A DNA stretch of 64,000 nucleotides from Tetzosporium hominis. Lineage in GTDB: Bacteria; Bacillota; Bacilli; Bacillales_A; Planococcaceae. The position numbers and the translations under genes are program-made. Of this stretch, positions 35,299-44,109 are shown in pieces. Under the pieces are notes generated by a model. It had not been told where the DNA came from. It did no database searches and saw only the letters and a program-made list of their open reading frames with translations. Position 1 is the first letter of the stretch. Each line of letters starts with the position of its first letter. Where the stretch lies: NCBI RefSeq assembly GCF_002265435.1, contig NZ_NOKQ01000187.1, positions 62,001 to 126,000 of the forward strand. Reading direction: 5' to 3'.

Positions 35299-35624
35299 GT
35301 TTAAGAGTATCCAGGCGTTTGCTGCAAGCTTGCTGTCCTAGACTGTGATTATAAGCTTAAATAATCGGGCCTTGCTCCAGTACAGCCCGCCTCTGCCTTG
35401 TTACATTAGAGATTGCTAAGTGGTTCTTGACAATGAATAGAGGCAGGGCCGACTCTGCGATTATGAGATTCTACAACTTCTCAGAAAATAGAAAGTGCGA
35501 TATGAGTTTCATCCGTTGCCTGAGGTTGATTTTGCAGAGAACTAAAAAGAACAGTGGCCGATTCGCTTTTTGAGCGAATCGGCCACTGTTCGTTTTTATT
35601 TCTTAGAAGGAAATCAATCCTCAG
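35299..35624 (+). repeat. element CB, copy 3
   Basis: Direct repeat of copy 2, with the same series of palindromes. The perfect hairpin is at 35550-35567/35573-35590 and is followed on both strands by T runs, so it can also end the argH transcript 22 bases away. 35173-35298 holds no gene or site I recognise. Confidence 0.88.
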
Positions 35625-35646
35625 TCTTTTATTAAACTCTATATCT

Positions 35647-37020
35647 CTATGCCAGTAATGCCTTCGCTTTCTGAAGTTGCAGACGCACCTGCTCAAATCC
35701 CGTTCCGCCAAGCGAATTTCGTCTGCGGACGGCTTCACGCGGAGAAAGCGCAGTATAAATATCGTCTTCTATTAAAGACGAGTAGTCTTGATACGTCGCC
35801 AGAGAAACGTCCTTCAAAAAGATGCCGTTTTGAATGCAGTGGAACACAACACGTCCGGTAACGTCATGCGCTTCACGGAACGGCATCCCTTTAGTAGCCA
35901 AATAATCCGCAAGCTCTGTCGCATTTGAGAAATCAGACTCGACTGCTGATTCGAGAGTTTCCGTGCGTACCGCCATCGATTCGACCATACCAGCAAAGAT
36001 CTTCAAAGAACCTGTCACCGTCTCCACAGTATCAAACATGCCTTCTTTGTCTTCTTGCATATCTTTGTTATACGCAAGTGGCAGACCTTTAAGTACCGTC
36101 AGCAAACCAAACAGATTGCCGTAGACGCGTCCAGTCTTACCACGGATCAGCTCTGCCATATCTGGGTTTTTCTTCTGAGGCATGATGCTCGACCCGGTGG
36201 AAAATGAATCAGATAGTTCAATGAAAGAAAACTCTTGGCTCGACCATAAGATGATTTCTTCTGCAAAGCGAGATAAGTGCGTCATAAGTAAAGAAGATGC
36301 ACTTAAAAACTCGACAATAAAATCACGGTCGCTCACGGCATCTAAACTATTCTCATAAATAGAAGAAAAGCCTAACAGTTCCGCAGAACGTGCACGATCA
36401 ATCGGAAATGTCGTGCCAGCAAGTGCTCCAGCACCTAAAGGCGAGCAATCCGTTCTCTTCAATCCATCAACGAAACGTGCTTTATCACGCTCCAGCATCC
36501 AGAAATACGTCATGAGATGATGACCGAAAGAGACAGGTTGTGCGCGCTGCAAATGGGTATACCCTGGTGCAAGGGTCTCCACATGTGTTTCAGCTTGCAT
36601 CACTAGCACTTTTTGAAACGCTACGATCAAATCTATAATCTCATTCGTACGCTTTTTCAAGTACAGGTGCATATCTGTAGCCACTTGATCGTTTCGACTA
36701 CGTCCGGTGTGCAATTTGCCACCAACCGGGCCGATCAGATCAATCAGCTGCTTTTCAAGATTTAAATGGATGTCTTCTTGATCGATAGAAAACTCGAGCT
36801 CTCCGTTTTCAGCTTTCGCTTGCAAGGCATGAAGACCTTCCGTAATCTGTTTCACTTCGTCTTCAGATAGAATCCCTTGCTCCCCAAGCATTTGAACGTG
36901 CGCCAAGCTCCCTGTGATATCTTCCATTACCAGTGCCTGGTCGAAGTGGATAGATGCGCCGAACGCATCGACCCACTGCTCGGCCGTCTGTTGAAAACGG
37001 CCTCCCCATAACTTCGTCAT
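35647..37020 (-). CDS. argH: argininosuccinate lyase
   Basis: A 457-residue enzyme that splits argininosuccinate into arginine and fumarate, the last step of arginine synthesis. It has the superfamily signature [12 protein letters not shown] with the catalytic Ser, [15 protein letters not shown], and [16 protein letters not shown]. Length matches the family. The start at 37020 overlaps the argG stop by four bases (ATGA); 21 upstream residues in the longer frame lie inside argG. Operon argG-argH. The CB hairpin just downstream can act as its terminator. Confidence 0.96.
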   Translation of the reverse strand: MTKLWGGRFQQTAEQWVDAFGASIHFDQALVMEDITGSLAHVQMLGEQGILSEDEVKQITEGLHALQAKAENGELEFSIDQEDIHLNLEKQLIDLIGPVGGKLHTGRSRNDQVATDMHLYLKKRTNEIIDLIVAFQKVLVMQAETHVETLAPGYTHLQRAQPVSFGHHLMTYFWMLERDKARFVDGLKRTDCSPLGAGALAGTTFPIDRARSAELLGFSSIYENSLDAVSDRDFIVEFLSASSLLMTHLSRFAEEIILWSSQEFSFIELSDSFSTGSSIMPQKKNPDMAELIRGKTGRVYGNLFGLLTVLKGLPLAYNKDMQEDKEGMFDTVETVTGSLKIFAGMVESMAVRTETLESAVESDFSNATELADYLATKGMPFREAHDVTGRVVFHCIQNGIFLKDVSLATYQDYSSLIEDDIYTALSPREAVRRRNSLGGTGFEQVRLQLQKAKALLA

Positions 37021-38225
37021 ACCGTCACCTTCTGCTCCTGTTGTTTGTTGACGACTGCATGGACTTTTGTTGGAAGTCCCCATAGTTCGATAAAGCCTAC
37101 AGCAGATGCGTGGTTGAATGCATCATCCGTTGAGTACGTTGCAAGTTTCTCATCATATAGAGAGTTTGGTGACTTACGGCCTTCGACGATAGCGTGACCT
37201 TTAAAGAGCTTGACGCGAACCGTTCCGTTGACGTATTGTTGCGTCTCTTTTAAGAATGCTTGAAGTGCTGTGCGCAGTGGCGAGAACCAAAGCCCTTCGT
37301 AAATCAACTCTGTCAGCTTCTTCTCCATAACAGGTTTGAAATGAGCAAGCTCTTTTACAAGAGTGATGTCTTCGAGTTCTTTATGTGCAAGGAGTAGCGT
37401 ATGTGCTCCAGGAATCTCGTAGACTTCACGTGATTTAATTCCAACAAGGCGGTTCTCCACATGATCAATACGACCGACTCCATGTTTTCCAGCTACTTTG
37501 TTTAATTCTTGAATCAAGTCGCTGAGTGCATAGTTCACTCCGTTTAATGAAGTCGGAACACCCGCTTGAAACTCGATTTCGATGATGTCTGGAGTATCCG
37601 GTGTATTTTCTAGAGCTACCGTTAGTTCATAGGCATCTTCTGGTGGTGCTACCCACGGATCTTCTAAAATCCCACATTCATTGGCACGGCCCCACAAGTT
37701 CTGATCGATGGAGAACGGGCTATCTAAATTGATAGGAATCGGAATGTTTTTTTCTTTAGCATAAGCGATCTCTTCATCACGGCTCCACGACCATTCACGA
37801 ACAGGAGCAATGACTTCTAAGTGAGGTGCAAGCGCTTGGAACGATACTTCGAAACGAACTTGGTCGTTACCTTTTCCGGTACAGCCGTGAGCTACTGCAG
37901 ACGCTCCAACTTGTTCCGCTACTTCTACTAATTTTTTAGCGATTAAAGGACGAGATAGTGCAGAAACGAGTGGATACTTTTGCTCGTACCATGTATGAGC
38001 TTGCATAGAAGTGAGTGCATATTCATTTGCAAACTCTTCTTTTGCGTCGATGACATAGCTTTCTGTGGCTCCAACAAGCAGTGCTTTTTCTTTAATGAAA
38101 TCCAAATCTTTTCCTTCACCAACGTCTAGGCATACCGCCACCACTTCATATCCTTGATCTTTAAGCCATGTGATGGCGACGGATGTATCAAGTCCACCTG
38201 AGTATGCTAAAACGACTTTTTTCAT
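37017..38225 (-). CDS. argG: argininosuccinate synthase
   Basis: A 402-residue ATP pyrophosphatase that joins citrulline and aspartate. The P-loop is [12 protein letters not shown] near residue 7; [15 protein letters not shown] and [12 protein letters not shown] follow. The start at 38225 removes 16 non-family residues. Its ribosome site (GGGGG) lies in the 3' arm of a long leader hairpin, and candidate arginine-repressor boxes occur upstream, so both transcription and translation may be controlled. argH follows with a four-base overlap. Confidence 0.96.
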   Translation of the reverse strand: MKKVVLAYSGGLDTSVAITWLKDQGYEVVAVCLDVGEGKDLDFIKEKALLVGATESYVIDAKEEFANEYALTSMQAHTWYEQKYPLVSALSRPLIAKKLVEVAEQVGASAVAHGCTGKGNDQVRFEVSFQALAPHLEVIAPVREWSWSRDEEIAYAKEKNIPIPINLDSPFSIDQNLWGRANECGILEDPWVAPPEDAYELTVALENTPDTPDIIEIEFQAGVPTSLNGVNYALSDLIQELNKVAGKHGVGRIDHVENRLVGIKSREVYEIPGAHTLLLAHKELEDITLVKELAHFKPVMEKKLTELIYEGLWFSPLRTALQAFLKETQQYVNGTVRVKLFKGHAIVEGRKSPNSLYDEKLATYSTDDAFNHASAVGFIELWGLPTKVHAVVNKQQEQKVTV

Positions 38226-38230
38226 AATAA

Positions 38231-38290
38231 AACCCCCATGTATGTTTATGCATAATAATTTATCAATATGCATATACTAACATGGAGGTT
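38231..38290 (-). promoter_or_regulatory. argG leader hairpin hiding the ribosome site
   Basis: 24-base arms 38267-38290 and 38231-38254 pair with about five mismatches around a 12-base AT-rich loop. In RNA the 5' arm AACCUCCAUG pairs with CAUGGGGGUU, which contains the argG ribosome site six bases before the start codon. Pairing is read directly; regulation is inferred. The central AT-rich part also resembles an arginine-repressor box. Confidence 0.55.
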
Positions 38291-38304
38291 ATAAAAATAC
38301 AACT

Positions 38305-38322
38305 AGTTAATTATTTATTCAT
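38305..38322 (-). promoter_or_regulatory. candidate arginine repressor (AhrC/ArgR) box
   Basis: Minus strand ATGAATAAATAATTAACT resembles the arginine-box consensus. It overlaps the end of the PPK2 gene and a weak promoter (CTGACA-N17-AATAAT). AT-rich sequence makes chance matches likely. Confidence 0.35.
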
Positions 38323-39094
38323 TTATAATTTGTGTCAGTTCTTTGTCATGGATGGGTGGAAACTCTAATCCACGTTTTGAGAGCTCGGCTTCAATCGCAT
38401 TAATGGCATGACGGATAACTTGGAGACGCGCCGATTTTTTGTCATCCCCTGAAATGACAAACCAAGGTGAGCGTTCCTCATCAGTCTTCTCGAGCATTTC
38501 TTCAGCGGCGATGATATAGTCTTCCCACTTCTCACGATTGCGCCAATCCTCCTCTGTCAGTTTCCACTGTTTGAATGGGTCATTCTTTCGCTCGACGAAT
38601 CGTTTCAACTGTTCTTCGTTTGAAATCTGCATCCAAAACTTGATGATGATATACTCTTCTTCCGTCAATGTCTGTTCAAATGCGTTGATTTCCTCAAATG
38701 CTCGTTTCCATTCGGTCTTGGTAGCAAACTTTTCAATTCGCTCCACAAGTACTCGTCCGTACCACGAGCGGTCAAAGATGGCTATTTGACCATGCATCGG
38801 CAACTTTCTCCAGAATCGGTGCAAATAATGGTAGCGTTTTTCATGTGGTTGGGGTGCAGCGATCGGATGCACAATAAAACCACGCGGATCCATGCGTTCT
38901 GTCAAACGCTTGATGGCACCTCCTTTACCGGCAGCATCCATTCCTTCAAAAACTAATACAAGTGCCACTCCGTGTTTCCGAAGCGTCAATTGAAGACTTA
39001 AAAGATGATACTGCAACTTCTTCAGCTCTTGTTTGTATTCCTTTTTTGACAAGGACTCCGACTTCTTTTGAACTTGGTTTAATTGAATGATCAC
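38315..39094 (-). CDS. polyphosphate kinase 2 family protein
   Basis: A 259-residue PPK2: P-loop kinase fold with Walker A FEGMDAAGKGGAIKR (about 50-64), the lid motif DPRGF, and Walker B IAIFDRSWYGRVLVER. PPK2 enzymes move phosphate between polyphosphate and nucleotides; whether this one prefers AMP, ADP or GDP cannot be told. I placed the start at the GTG at 39094 because the GTG at 39103 lies inside GGAGGTGG, which is then well placed as the ribosome site. It is upstream of argG on the same strand; its end carries possible argG control sites. Confidence 0.85.
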   Translation of the reverse strand: MIIQLNQVQKKSESLSKKEYKQELKKLQYHLLSLQLTLRKHGVALVLVFEGMDAAGKGGAIKRLTERMDPRGFIVHPIAAPQPHEKRYHYLHRFWRKLPMHGQIAIFDRSWYGRVLVERIEKFATKTEWKRAFEEINAFEQTLTEEEYIIIKFWMQISNEEQLKRFVERKNDPFKQWKLTEEDWRNREKWEDYIIAAEEMLEKTDEERSPWFVISGDDKKSARLQVIRHAINAIEAELSKRGLEFPPIHDKELTQIINE

Positions 39095-39212
39095 ACGCTC
39101 CACCTCCAGTTTCTCCCTATTATAAGTGATTTCTGAAAATTCGGTAGCTATTCTTTGAAAATTCCATGAAAATGCGAAATAATAGCATCATACCCGAGAA
39201 AGGTGATGAGTT

Positions 39213-40241
39213 ATGTCGAAATTATTTGAAACTGCAAAGCTCGGCGAATTAGAGCTTAAAAATAAAGTGATCATGGCACCGATGTGTCAGTATTCAGTTG
39301 AAGCGGAAGATGGCCATCCAGAAGATTGGCACTTAGTGCACTATTCTTCTCGTGCAGTAGGTGGTGTGGGTCTCGTCATCGTGGAGATGACAGACGTAGA
39401 ACCAGATGGACGTATCACAAATCGGGATTTGGGTTTGTGGGATGACAGCCATATTGAATCGCATCGCCGTTTAGTCGAGTGTGTGAAAAAAAATGGTGCA
39501 AAAATCGGTGTACAGATCGCACACGCAGGAAGAAAAGCTACAGATGCCGAGCAGCCCGTATCTTCTTCTACAGTTCCTGTCGTAGCCGATTCTCCTGATT
39601 GGAAGATACCGCGCGCTTTGACGACAGAAGAAGTTAAAGAGATGGTAGAAAAATTTAAACGAGCAGCAGAACGAGCCATTGCAGCTGGTTACGATACGAT
39701 TGAATTACACGGAGCACATGGCTACTTGATTCACCAGTTCCACTCACCAAGTATTAACAAGCGACAAGATCAATACGGTCTCGATCTATCGTTGTTCGGT
39801 GTCGAAGTCATTCAAGCTGTAAAATCTGTCATGCCTAAAGAAATGCCTCTCTTGTTCCGTATGTCAGCAATCGAATACATGGACGGCGGGTACGGGCTTG
39901 ATCATGCTTTAGAGATCGCTGGCCGCTATAAAGAAGCCGGTGTCGATGTGTTCCATATCTCGAGTGGCGGTGAAGCCCCTCCCGGGAAAGTAAAACCTTC
40001 TAATGAGCCAGGCTACCAAGTTGGTTTTGCACGTGCGTATAAAAAAGCATTCGAACTTCCGGTCATTGCTGTAGGCCGACTTGAAGATGCTGTACTAGCT
40101 GAAAAAGTTGTAGCTGAAGGCGATGCGGAGTTTGTGGCCATCGGCCGTGGCTTATTGCGTGATCCCTATTGGGCTCTTCATGCAGAAGAACAACTGACTG
40201 GACAAGTGACACCTCCAAAAGCATACGAACGTGGATTTTAA
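39213..40241 (+). CDS. namA: NADPH dehydrogenase, old yellow enzyme family
   Basis: A 342-residue FMN enzyme of the YqjM (NamA) class that reduces activated C=C bonds using NADPH. Class markers are visible: Cys25 and Tyr27 in MAPMCQYS, His166 and His169 in ELHGAHGYLIHQFHSP, and the C-terminal FVAIGRGLLRDPYW. Length equals YqjM. AAAGGTGATG precedes the ATG. It diverges from PPK2 and has its own terminator. Physiological substrate unknown; a role in detoxifying electrophiles is family knowledge. Confidence 0.93.
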   Translation: MSKLFETAKLGELELKNKVIMAPMCQYSVEAEDGHPEDWHLVHYSSRAVGGVGLVIVEMTDVEPDGRITNRDLGLWDDSHIESHRRLVECVKKNGAKIGVQIAHAGRKATDAEQPVSSSTVPVVADSPDWKIPRALTTEEVKEMVEKFKRAAERAIAAGYDTIELHGAHGYLIHQFHSPSINKRQDQYGLDLSLFGVEVIQAVKSVMPKEMPLLFRMSAIEYMDGGYGLDHALEIAGRYKEAGVDVFHISSGGEAPPGKVKPSNEPGYQVGFARAYKKAFELPVIAVGRLEDAVLAEKVVAEGDAEFVAIGRGLLRDPYWALHAEEQLTGQVTPPKAYERGF

Positions 40242-40247
40242 TTCTTC

Positions 40248-40278
40248 CTCTCATGCCGTTGTGGTATGAGAGATTTTT
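40248..40278 (+). terminator. terminator of namA
   Basis: Ten-base stem 40248-40257 with 40263-40272 (one G-T pair), five-base loop, then ATTTTTA. The bases from 40279 to the next promoter hold nothing else. Confidence 0.85.
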
Positions 40279-40362
40279 ATTGCTCTTTTATTCATAAGGT
40301 AAGAAAATGGTCCTAACCCAATTAATGGGAGTAATCGAATACTATCGTTTTTTAACTATTCA

Positions 40363-40391
40363 TTGTTTTCTGATTAATCATTCATTATACT
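40363..40391 (+). promoter_or_regulatory. promoter of the DUF485-symporter pair
   Basis: TTGTTT (40363-40368), 17 bases, TATACT (40386-40391). It lies 27 bases before the DUF485 start codon. Confidence 0.65.
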
Positions 40392-40418
40392 GAATACTTA
40401 TAGAAAGGGAGGAATGGT

Positions 40419-40757
40419 ATGGAGCCTATAAAAGAAAGCGGTTACACACGCGATTATCCTTATGAGAAGATCGCAAATCAAGAAAACTTTAGAGAATTGA
40501 AACGAAAGAAAAACAGTTTTATCTTGTATGTCTCAATCTTTTTCTTACTTGCGTATATCGCATTACCCATCTTGACTTCGTATACAACAATTTTGAATAC
40601 GCCGGTCATTGGAGATATCTCTCTCGTTTGGGTGTACTCCATTTTACTCTTCGTGATGACGTGGACGCTCTGTATGATTTATGTCAAGAGAGCCAATCAG
40701 TTTGATAAAGAAGCAGAAGCTATTAAAGATCAAGCAGTCAGTGAGGTGGGCAAATGA
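40419..40757 (+). CDS. DUF485 membrane protein (YwcB/YjcH-like)
   Basis: A 112-residue protein with two membrane helices (about 37-58 and 70-90) and charged ends, the DUF485 pattern. DUF485 genes nearly always precede an acetate-type sodium:solute symporter, as here, where the stop overlaps the symporter start by four bases. It probably assists the transporter; the mechanism is unknown. GAAAGGGAGGAATGGT precedes the ATG. Confidence 0.88.
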   Translation: MEPIKESGYTRDYPYEKIANQENFRELKRKKNSFILYVSIFFLLAYIALPILTSYTTILNTPVIGDISLVWVYSILLFVMTWTLCMIYVKRANQFDKEAEAIKDQAVSEVGK

Positions 40758-42277
40758 GTGGAATTGGTTTGTTCTTCTTTGTTGCCATCGTAGGATTGAC
40801 TTTGTATGTTACATACGTCGCTTCAAAGCGTACGAATTCAGCGAGTGAGTTTTATACAGCCGGTGGAGGTCTGACTGGCTGGCAGAACGGGATTGCGATT
40901 GCAGGAGATTATCTCTCTGCAGCTTCGTTCTTAGGGATTGCAGGAGCTATCGCATTATTTGGATTCGATGGCTTCTTCTTCTCCATTGGTTATCTTGTTG
41001 CCTATCTTGTAGTTCTTTATATTGTTGCCGAGCCATTACGAAATCTTGGACGGTACACACTAGCGGATATGATCGCAGCTCGCTTTAATCAGAAAAAAGT
41101 ACGTGGAGCAGCAGCTGTCAGTACGATCACAATTGTCCTCTTTTACATGATTGCGCAACTTGTTGGGGCCGGTGCGCTGATTCAGTTACTACTTGGCATT
41201 GATTACTGGATTGCCGTATTGATTGTAGGAACGATGATGACGATTTACGTTTTATTTGGAGGTATGGCTGCAACGAGTTGGGTGCAGATCATCAAGGCTG
41301 CCCTACTTATGGTCGGAACCGTGATCATTTCCTTCCTTGTACTTTGGAAGTTCAACTTTAACATTTTGGGAATGTTCTCTGAAATGAAGTCCGCAACAAC
41401 GCACGGAGAAGCTTATCTACATCCGGGTGTCCGTTACACGAATGGCATTGATACAATTTCCATGATGATTGCGCTCGTTCTTGGTACAGCAGGTCTTCCT
41501 CACATTTTAATGCGTTTCTTCACTGTAAAAGATGCGAAGACCGCCCGTAGTTCCGTGGTTTATGCAACTTGGATCGTAGGAATCTTCTACATTTTGACGA
41601 TTTTCTTGGGCTTCGGTGCCGCTGCATTTGTTGGTTCTGAACAAATTGTTGCAGCGAATGCAGCAGGAAACATGGCAGCCCCTCTACTTGCTGAAGCTTT
41701 GGGTGGCGAGTTGCTATTATCCTTCGTCTCCGCAGTTGCGTTCGCAACGATTTTGGCAGTAGTAGCTGGACTTGTGCTATCAGGTGCTTCAGCATTTGCC
41801 CATGACTTATATGGTCAGATCTTTAAAAAAGGAAAAGTAACAGAGAAAGAGCAAATGGTTGCGGCTCGATCGGCTTCTATTGCCGTTTCTGTCATCTCGA
41901 TTGTGTTAGCTCTTGGAGCACAAAATATGAACGTAGCCTTCTTAGTTTCTTTAGCATTCTGTATCGCAGCCTCTGCGAACTTACCAGTCATTATTTACAC
42001 CATTTACTGGGAAAAGTTCACGACGACTGGAGCGCTTGCAGCGATTGTGACGGGTCTCGTCACGGCACTCGTTCTAGTACTCCTCAGCCCGAACTTATGG
42101 GCAGCAGATGGTTCGATGTTATTTACTGGTGAACCTCTATTCCCACTGACGAATCCAGCACTTGTTTCTGTTCCTGCCGGTTTCATTGGAGGATTTATAG
42201 GAACTCTTATTGGACAGCGAGCAGATGCCAAAAAATATGCAGAAGTCGATGTCAAAGCGACTGTCGGCTTGAAATAG
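40754..42277 (+). CDS. sodium:solute symporter, acetate permease (ActP/YwcA) family
   Basis: A 507-residue membrane protein with about 13 hydrophobic helices. SSS-family landmarks include FYTAGGGLTGWQNGIAIAGDYLSAASFLG near the start and RFFTVKDAKTARSS in the middle. The DUF485 partner and the sequence pattern point to the acetate/short-chain monocarboxylate group. It would import acetate with Na+ or H+. Coupled to the upstream gene by an ATGA overlap; a terminator follows. Confidence 0.88.
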   Translation: MSGIGLFFFVAIVGLTLYVTYVASKRTNSASEFYTAGGGLTGWQNGIAIAGDYLSAASFLGIAGAIALFGFDGFFFSIGYLVAYLVVLYIVAEPLRNLGRYTLADMIAARFNQKKVRGAAAVSTITIVLFYMIAQLVGAGALIQLLLGIDYWIAVLIVGTMMTIYVLFGGMAATSWVQIIKAALLMVGTVIISFLVLWKFNFNILGMFSEMKSATTHGEAYLHPGVRYTNGIDTISMMIALVLGTAGLPHILMRFFTVKDAKTARSSVVYATWIVGIFYILTIFLGFGAAAFVGSEQIVAANAAGNMAAPLLAEALGGELLLSFVSAVAFATILAVVAGLVLSGASAFAHDLYGQIFKKGKVTEKEQMVAARSASIAVSVISIVLALGAQNMNVAFLVSLAFCIAASANLPVIIYTIYWEKFTTTGALAAIVTGLVTALVLVLLSPNLWAADGSMLFTGEPLFPLTNPALVSVPAGFIGGFIGTLIGQRADAKKYAEVDVKATVGLK

Positions 42278-42307
42278 AAATAGATCGCCCGCGGGCGATC
42301 TATTTTT
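42278..42307. terminator. bidirectional terminator
   Basis: AAATAGATCGCC (42278-42289) pairs with GGCGATCTATTT (42294-42305), four-base loop, T run. Shared by the symporter gene and the convergent SDR gene, whose last codons lie in the right arm. Confidence 0.85.
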
Positions 42308-43058
42308 TTGCGTAAATGCTTCTTCCAAAGCGTTCAAATTGTAAAGGAACGAGCTGTGTGAGCTTCGCTCCGATTCCAAGATGCCGAGGTACAAGTACTT
42401 CTCCTTGCGGACGCTCTAGTTGTTCAAGGACGACGTCACGCACCGTTTCAATAGACAGTAAATGCTTGCCGAGTGATTTTTTGTAGGTACCGGACTCGTC
42501 TGCTTTATCAATGAAAGGCGTATCAATCGGCCCCGGTTGGACAATGGTCACATCCACTCCACTCCCCATCAACTCCATACGAAGACCTTGCACATATCCA
42601 GTTAAGGCATGCTTGGTGGCTGCATAGACGCTTGCTTTAGGAGAGGCCATTCGACCTGCCAAAGAGCCGATAAATACGAGTTGTCCCATTCCACGCTTTT
42701 GAAACAACTTACTATGGTAGCGACTCAACAGCATCGGCAACTCGACGTTGACAGTCAGCATCTCGTGTATTTCTTCAGGACTTAGTGCAGTATGCTCTTT
42801 GAAATAGCCGACTCCTGCATTTAAAATGACGATGTCAAACTCGCCTTTCACTTCTACAGGCCATTCAGCTTCTTCTTTTTGCTCGAGCATATCCCAAGCG
42901 GCGATACAGCCACCTTGTAGTTTCAATTGCGACAGTGCAGAAGTATTTCTTCCTGTGACTGTAACCTCGTGCCCTTCAGTCAACAGAGCGTCGGCTAACG
43001 ATTTTCCGAGACCACTGGTTGCACCAGTTAATAGAATCCGCTTACGCTTTTCGATAAT
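42300..43058 (-). CDS. short-chain dehydrogenase (YqjQ-like) with probable ATT start
   Basis: A classical SDR of 252 residues if started at ATT (43056-43058). Frames starting at ATG, GTG or TTG lose the coenzyme site: the first such codon is a TTG at 42983, after the Rossmann motif. Reading upstream in frame gives KRILLTGATSGLGKSLADAL, the required NAD(P) site, then an in-frame TGA; the only initiation-like codons between are ATT and ATC. AAGGAG at 43065-43070 is six bases before ATT. NAGVGYF and the Ser...YAATK catalytic residues are present. The 5' end overlaps yqjP by 17 bases. Substrate unknown. A sequencing error is the alternative. Confidence 0.8.
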   Translation of the reverse strand: MIEKRKRILLTGATSGLGKSLADALLTEGHEVTVTGRNTSALSQLKLQGGCIAAWDMLEQKEEAEWPVEVKGEFDIVILNAGVGYFKEHTALSPEEIHEMLTVNVELPMLLSRYHSKLFQKRGMGQLVFIGSLAGRMASPKASVYAATKHALTGYVQGLRMELMGSGVDVTIVQPGPIDTPFIDKADESGTYKKSLGKHLLSIETVRDVVLEQLERPQGEVLVPRHLGIGAKLTQLVPLQFERFGRSIYAKK

Positions 43059-43983
43059 AGTTCACTCCTTGTTCCTGGAGTTCTAAAATTTCGTTTTGCT
43101 CCACTAAATAGTCGATCTGACCAATCGTTTCTGACAACGTAAGGCCTAGTTCTTTTTCATAAACTTTAGGAAACAACCGTTTTGTCACTTCAAAAATCGA
43201 TACGGTCTCGTCTCCCATTAGGTCCAGCACATGATACGCACGCTGTTGTTGTTTCAGTAAACGCTCTTTGATCAGAGTGTGGGCGTTCACTACAGGCGCT
43301 CCGTGACCACTGTAGATGGTCTCTACTGGAACTTCCAATACTTTCTTCAACGACTCATTGTATTGAAGCAGTGCTTTTGGACGAGGGGCTTCTCTTGTAA
43401 GAGGCGGCTCTATTAATGGATTGGAGGAGATATGAGCAATGACGTGATCTCCTCCAATCATAAAGCGTTCATCCGGCTGGTAGAAAGAGAGCTGACTCTG
43501 AGCATGTCCGAGCGTCTCCATCACTTGCATTTTCGGATGACCAGGTAAAGCATCCCCTTCTTTCAAGATACGGTCGAGAGCCCGATTACCCATTAGCTTT
43601 ATCGGACGGCGCATCTTTTCAATCCAGTGATAGTAAGATTCCGGCACTCCTTCTTCAACCAGTTGTTGCAAATAGAAGGTATCGTGGTAAGAAAAAAAGT
43701 CTTCGTCTCTTGTAAACCACACATCGTTATAAGCATGGCCCATCAGTGTTGCGTTTTCAAAAAGCTCTGTCCACCCAGAATGATCAGGGTGGTGGTGAGT
43801 GAGCACGACTTGTTCAACATCAGATGGACGATAGCCGAGATTTTTTAATTGCGATTCGAGTTGTTCCCTAGCTTCGACTGTCTTAGGTCCAACGTCGAAT
43901 AACGTTAAGGTGTCTCCTTTTACTAAATAGCTATGAACATCCCCAACTGCAAATGGCGTGGGAAGTGTAATCGTATGAATCAT
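43042..43983 (-). CDS. yqjP: metallo-beta-lactamase fold hydrolase (YqjP-like)
   Basis: A 313-residue metallo-hydrolase. The zinc-binding motif THHHPDHSG is at about residues 62-70, with later ligands in LGHAQSQLS, GGDHV and SGHGAPV. The C-terminal winged-helix-like extension (about 240-313) is typical of YqjP/LACTB2-like members. Substrate unknown. GGAGGCGTCTC precedes the ATG. Its stop lies inside the following SDR gene. Confidence 0.85.
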   Translation of the reverse strand: MIHTITLPTPFAVGDVHSYLVKGDTLTLFDVGPKTVEAREQLESQLKNLGYRPSDVEQVVLTHHHPDHSGWTELFENATLMGHAYNDVWFTRDEDFFSYHDTFYLQQLVEEGVPESYYHWIEKMRRPIKLMGNRALDRILKEGDALPGHPKMQVMETLGHAQSQLSFYQPDERFMIGGDHVIAHISSNPLIEPPLTREAPRPKALLQYNESLKKVLEVPVETIYSGHGAPVVNAHTLIKERLLKQQQRAYHVLDLMGDETVSIFEVTKRLFPKVYEKELGLTLSETIGQIDYLVEQNEILELQEQGVNYYRKA

Positions 43984-44050
43984 GAGACGCCTCCTAAAAT
44001 GAATGGTTATTCATAGTGTACTACGAATCCCGAAAGACGTCACGGGCACA

Positions 44051-44079
44051 TTGACAAGCGGCTTGTACAATTCTATAAT
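44051..44079 (+). promoter_or_regulatory. perfect-consensus sigma-A promoter of proC
   Basis: TTGACA (44051-44056), exactly 17 bases, TATAAT (44074-44079). Both boxes match the consensus at all six positions. Confidence 0.9.
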
Positions 44080-44109
44080 TCGAATCATTATATAGAGGAG
44101 GCGGTTTGA

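Noticed and set aside
27932-35590. Hairpin repeats as a CRISPR array
   Set aside because: Only three copies, kilobases apart, with no regular spacers and no cas genes.
27742-35624. Retron or reverse-transcriptase system based on structured repeats
   Set aside because: No reverse transcriptase or effector gene lies near; the only genes are hsd, an unknown small gene and a lipoprotein.
42300-42983. SDR gene starting at the TTG at 42983
   Set aside because: This would remove the GATSGLG coenzyme site; the frame continues upstream to a well-placed ribosome site.
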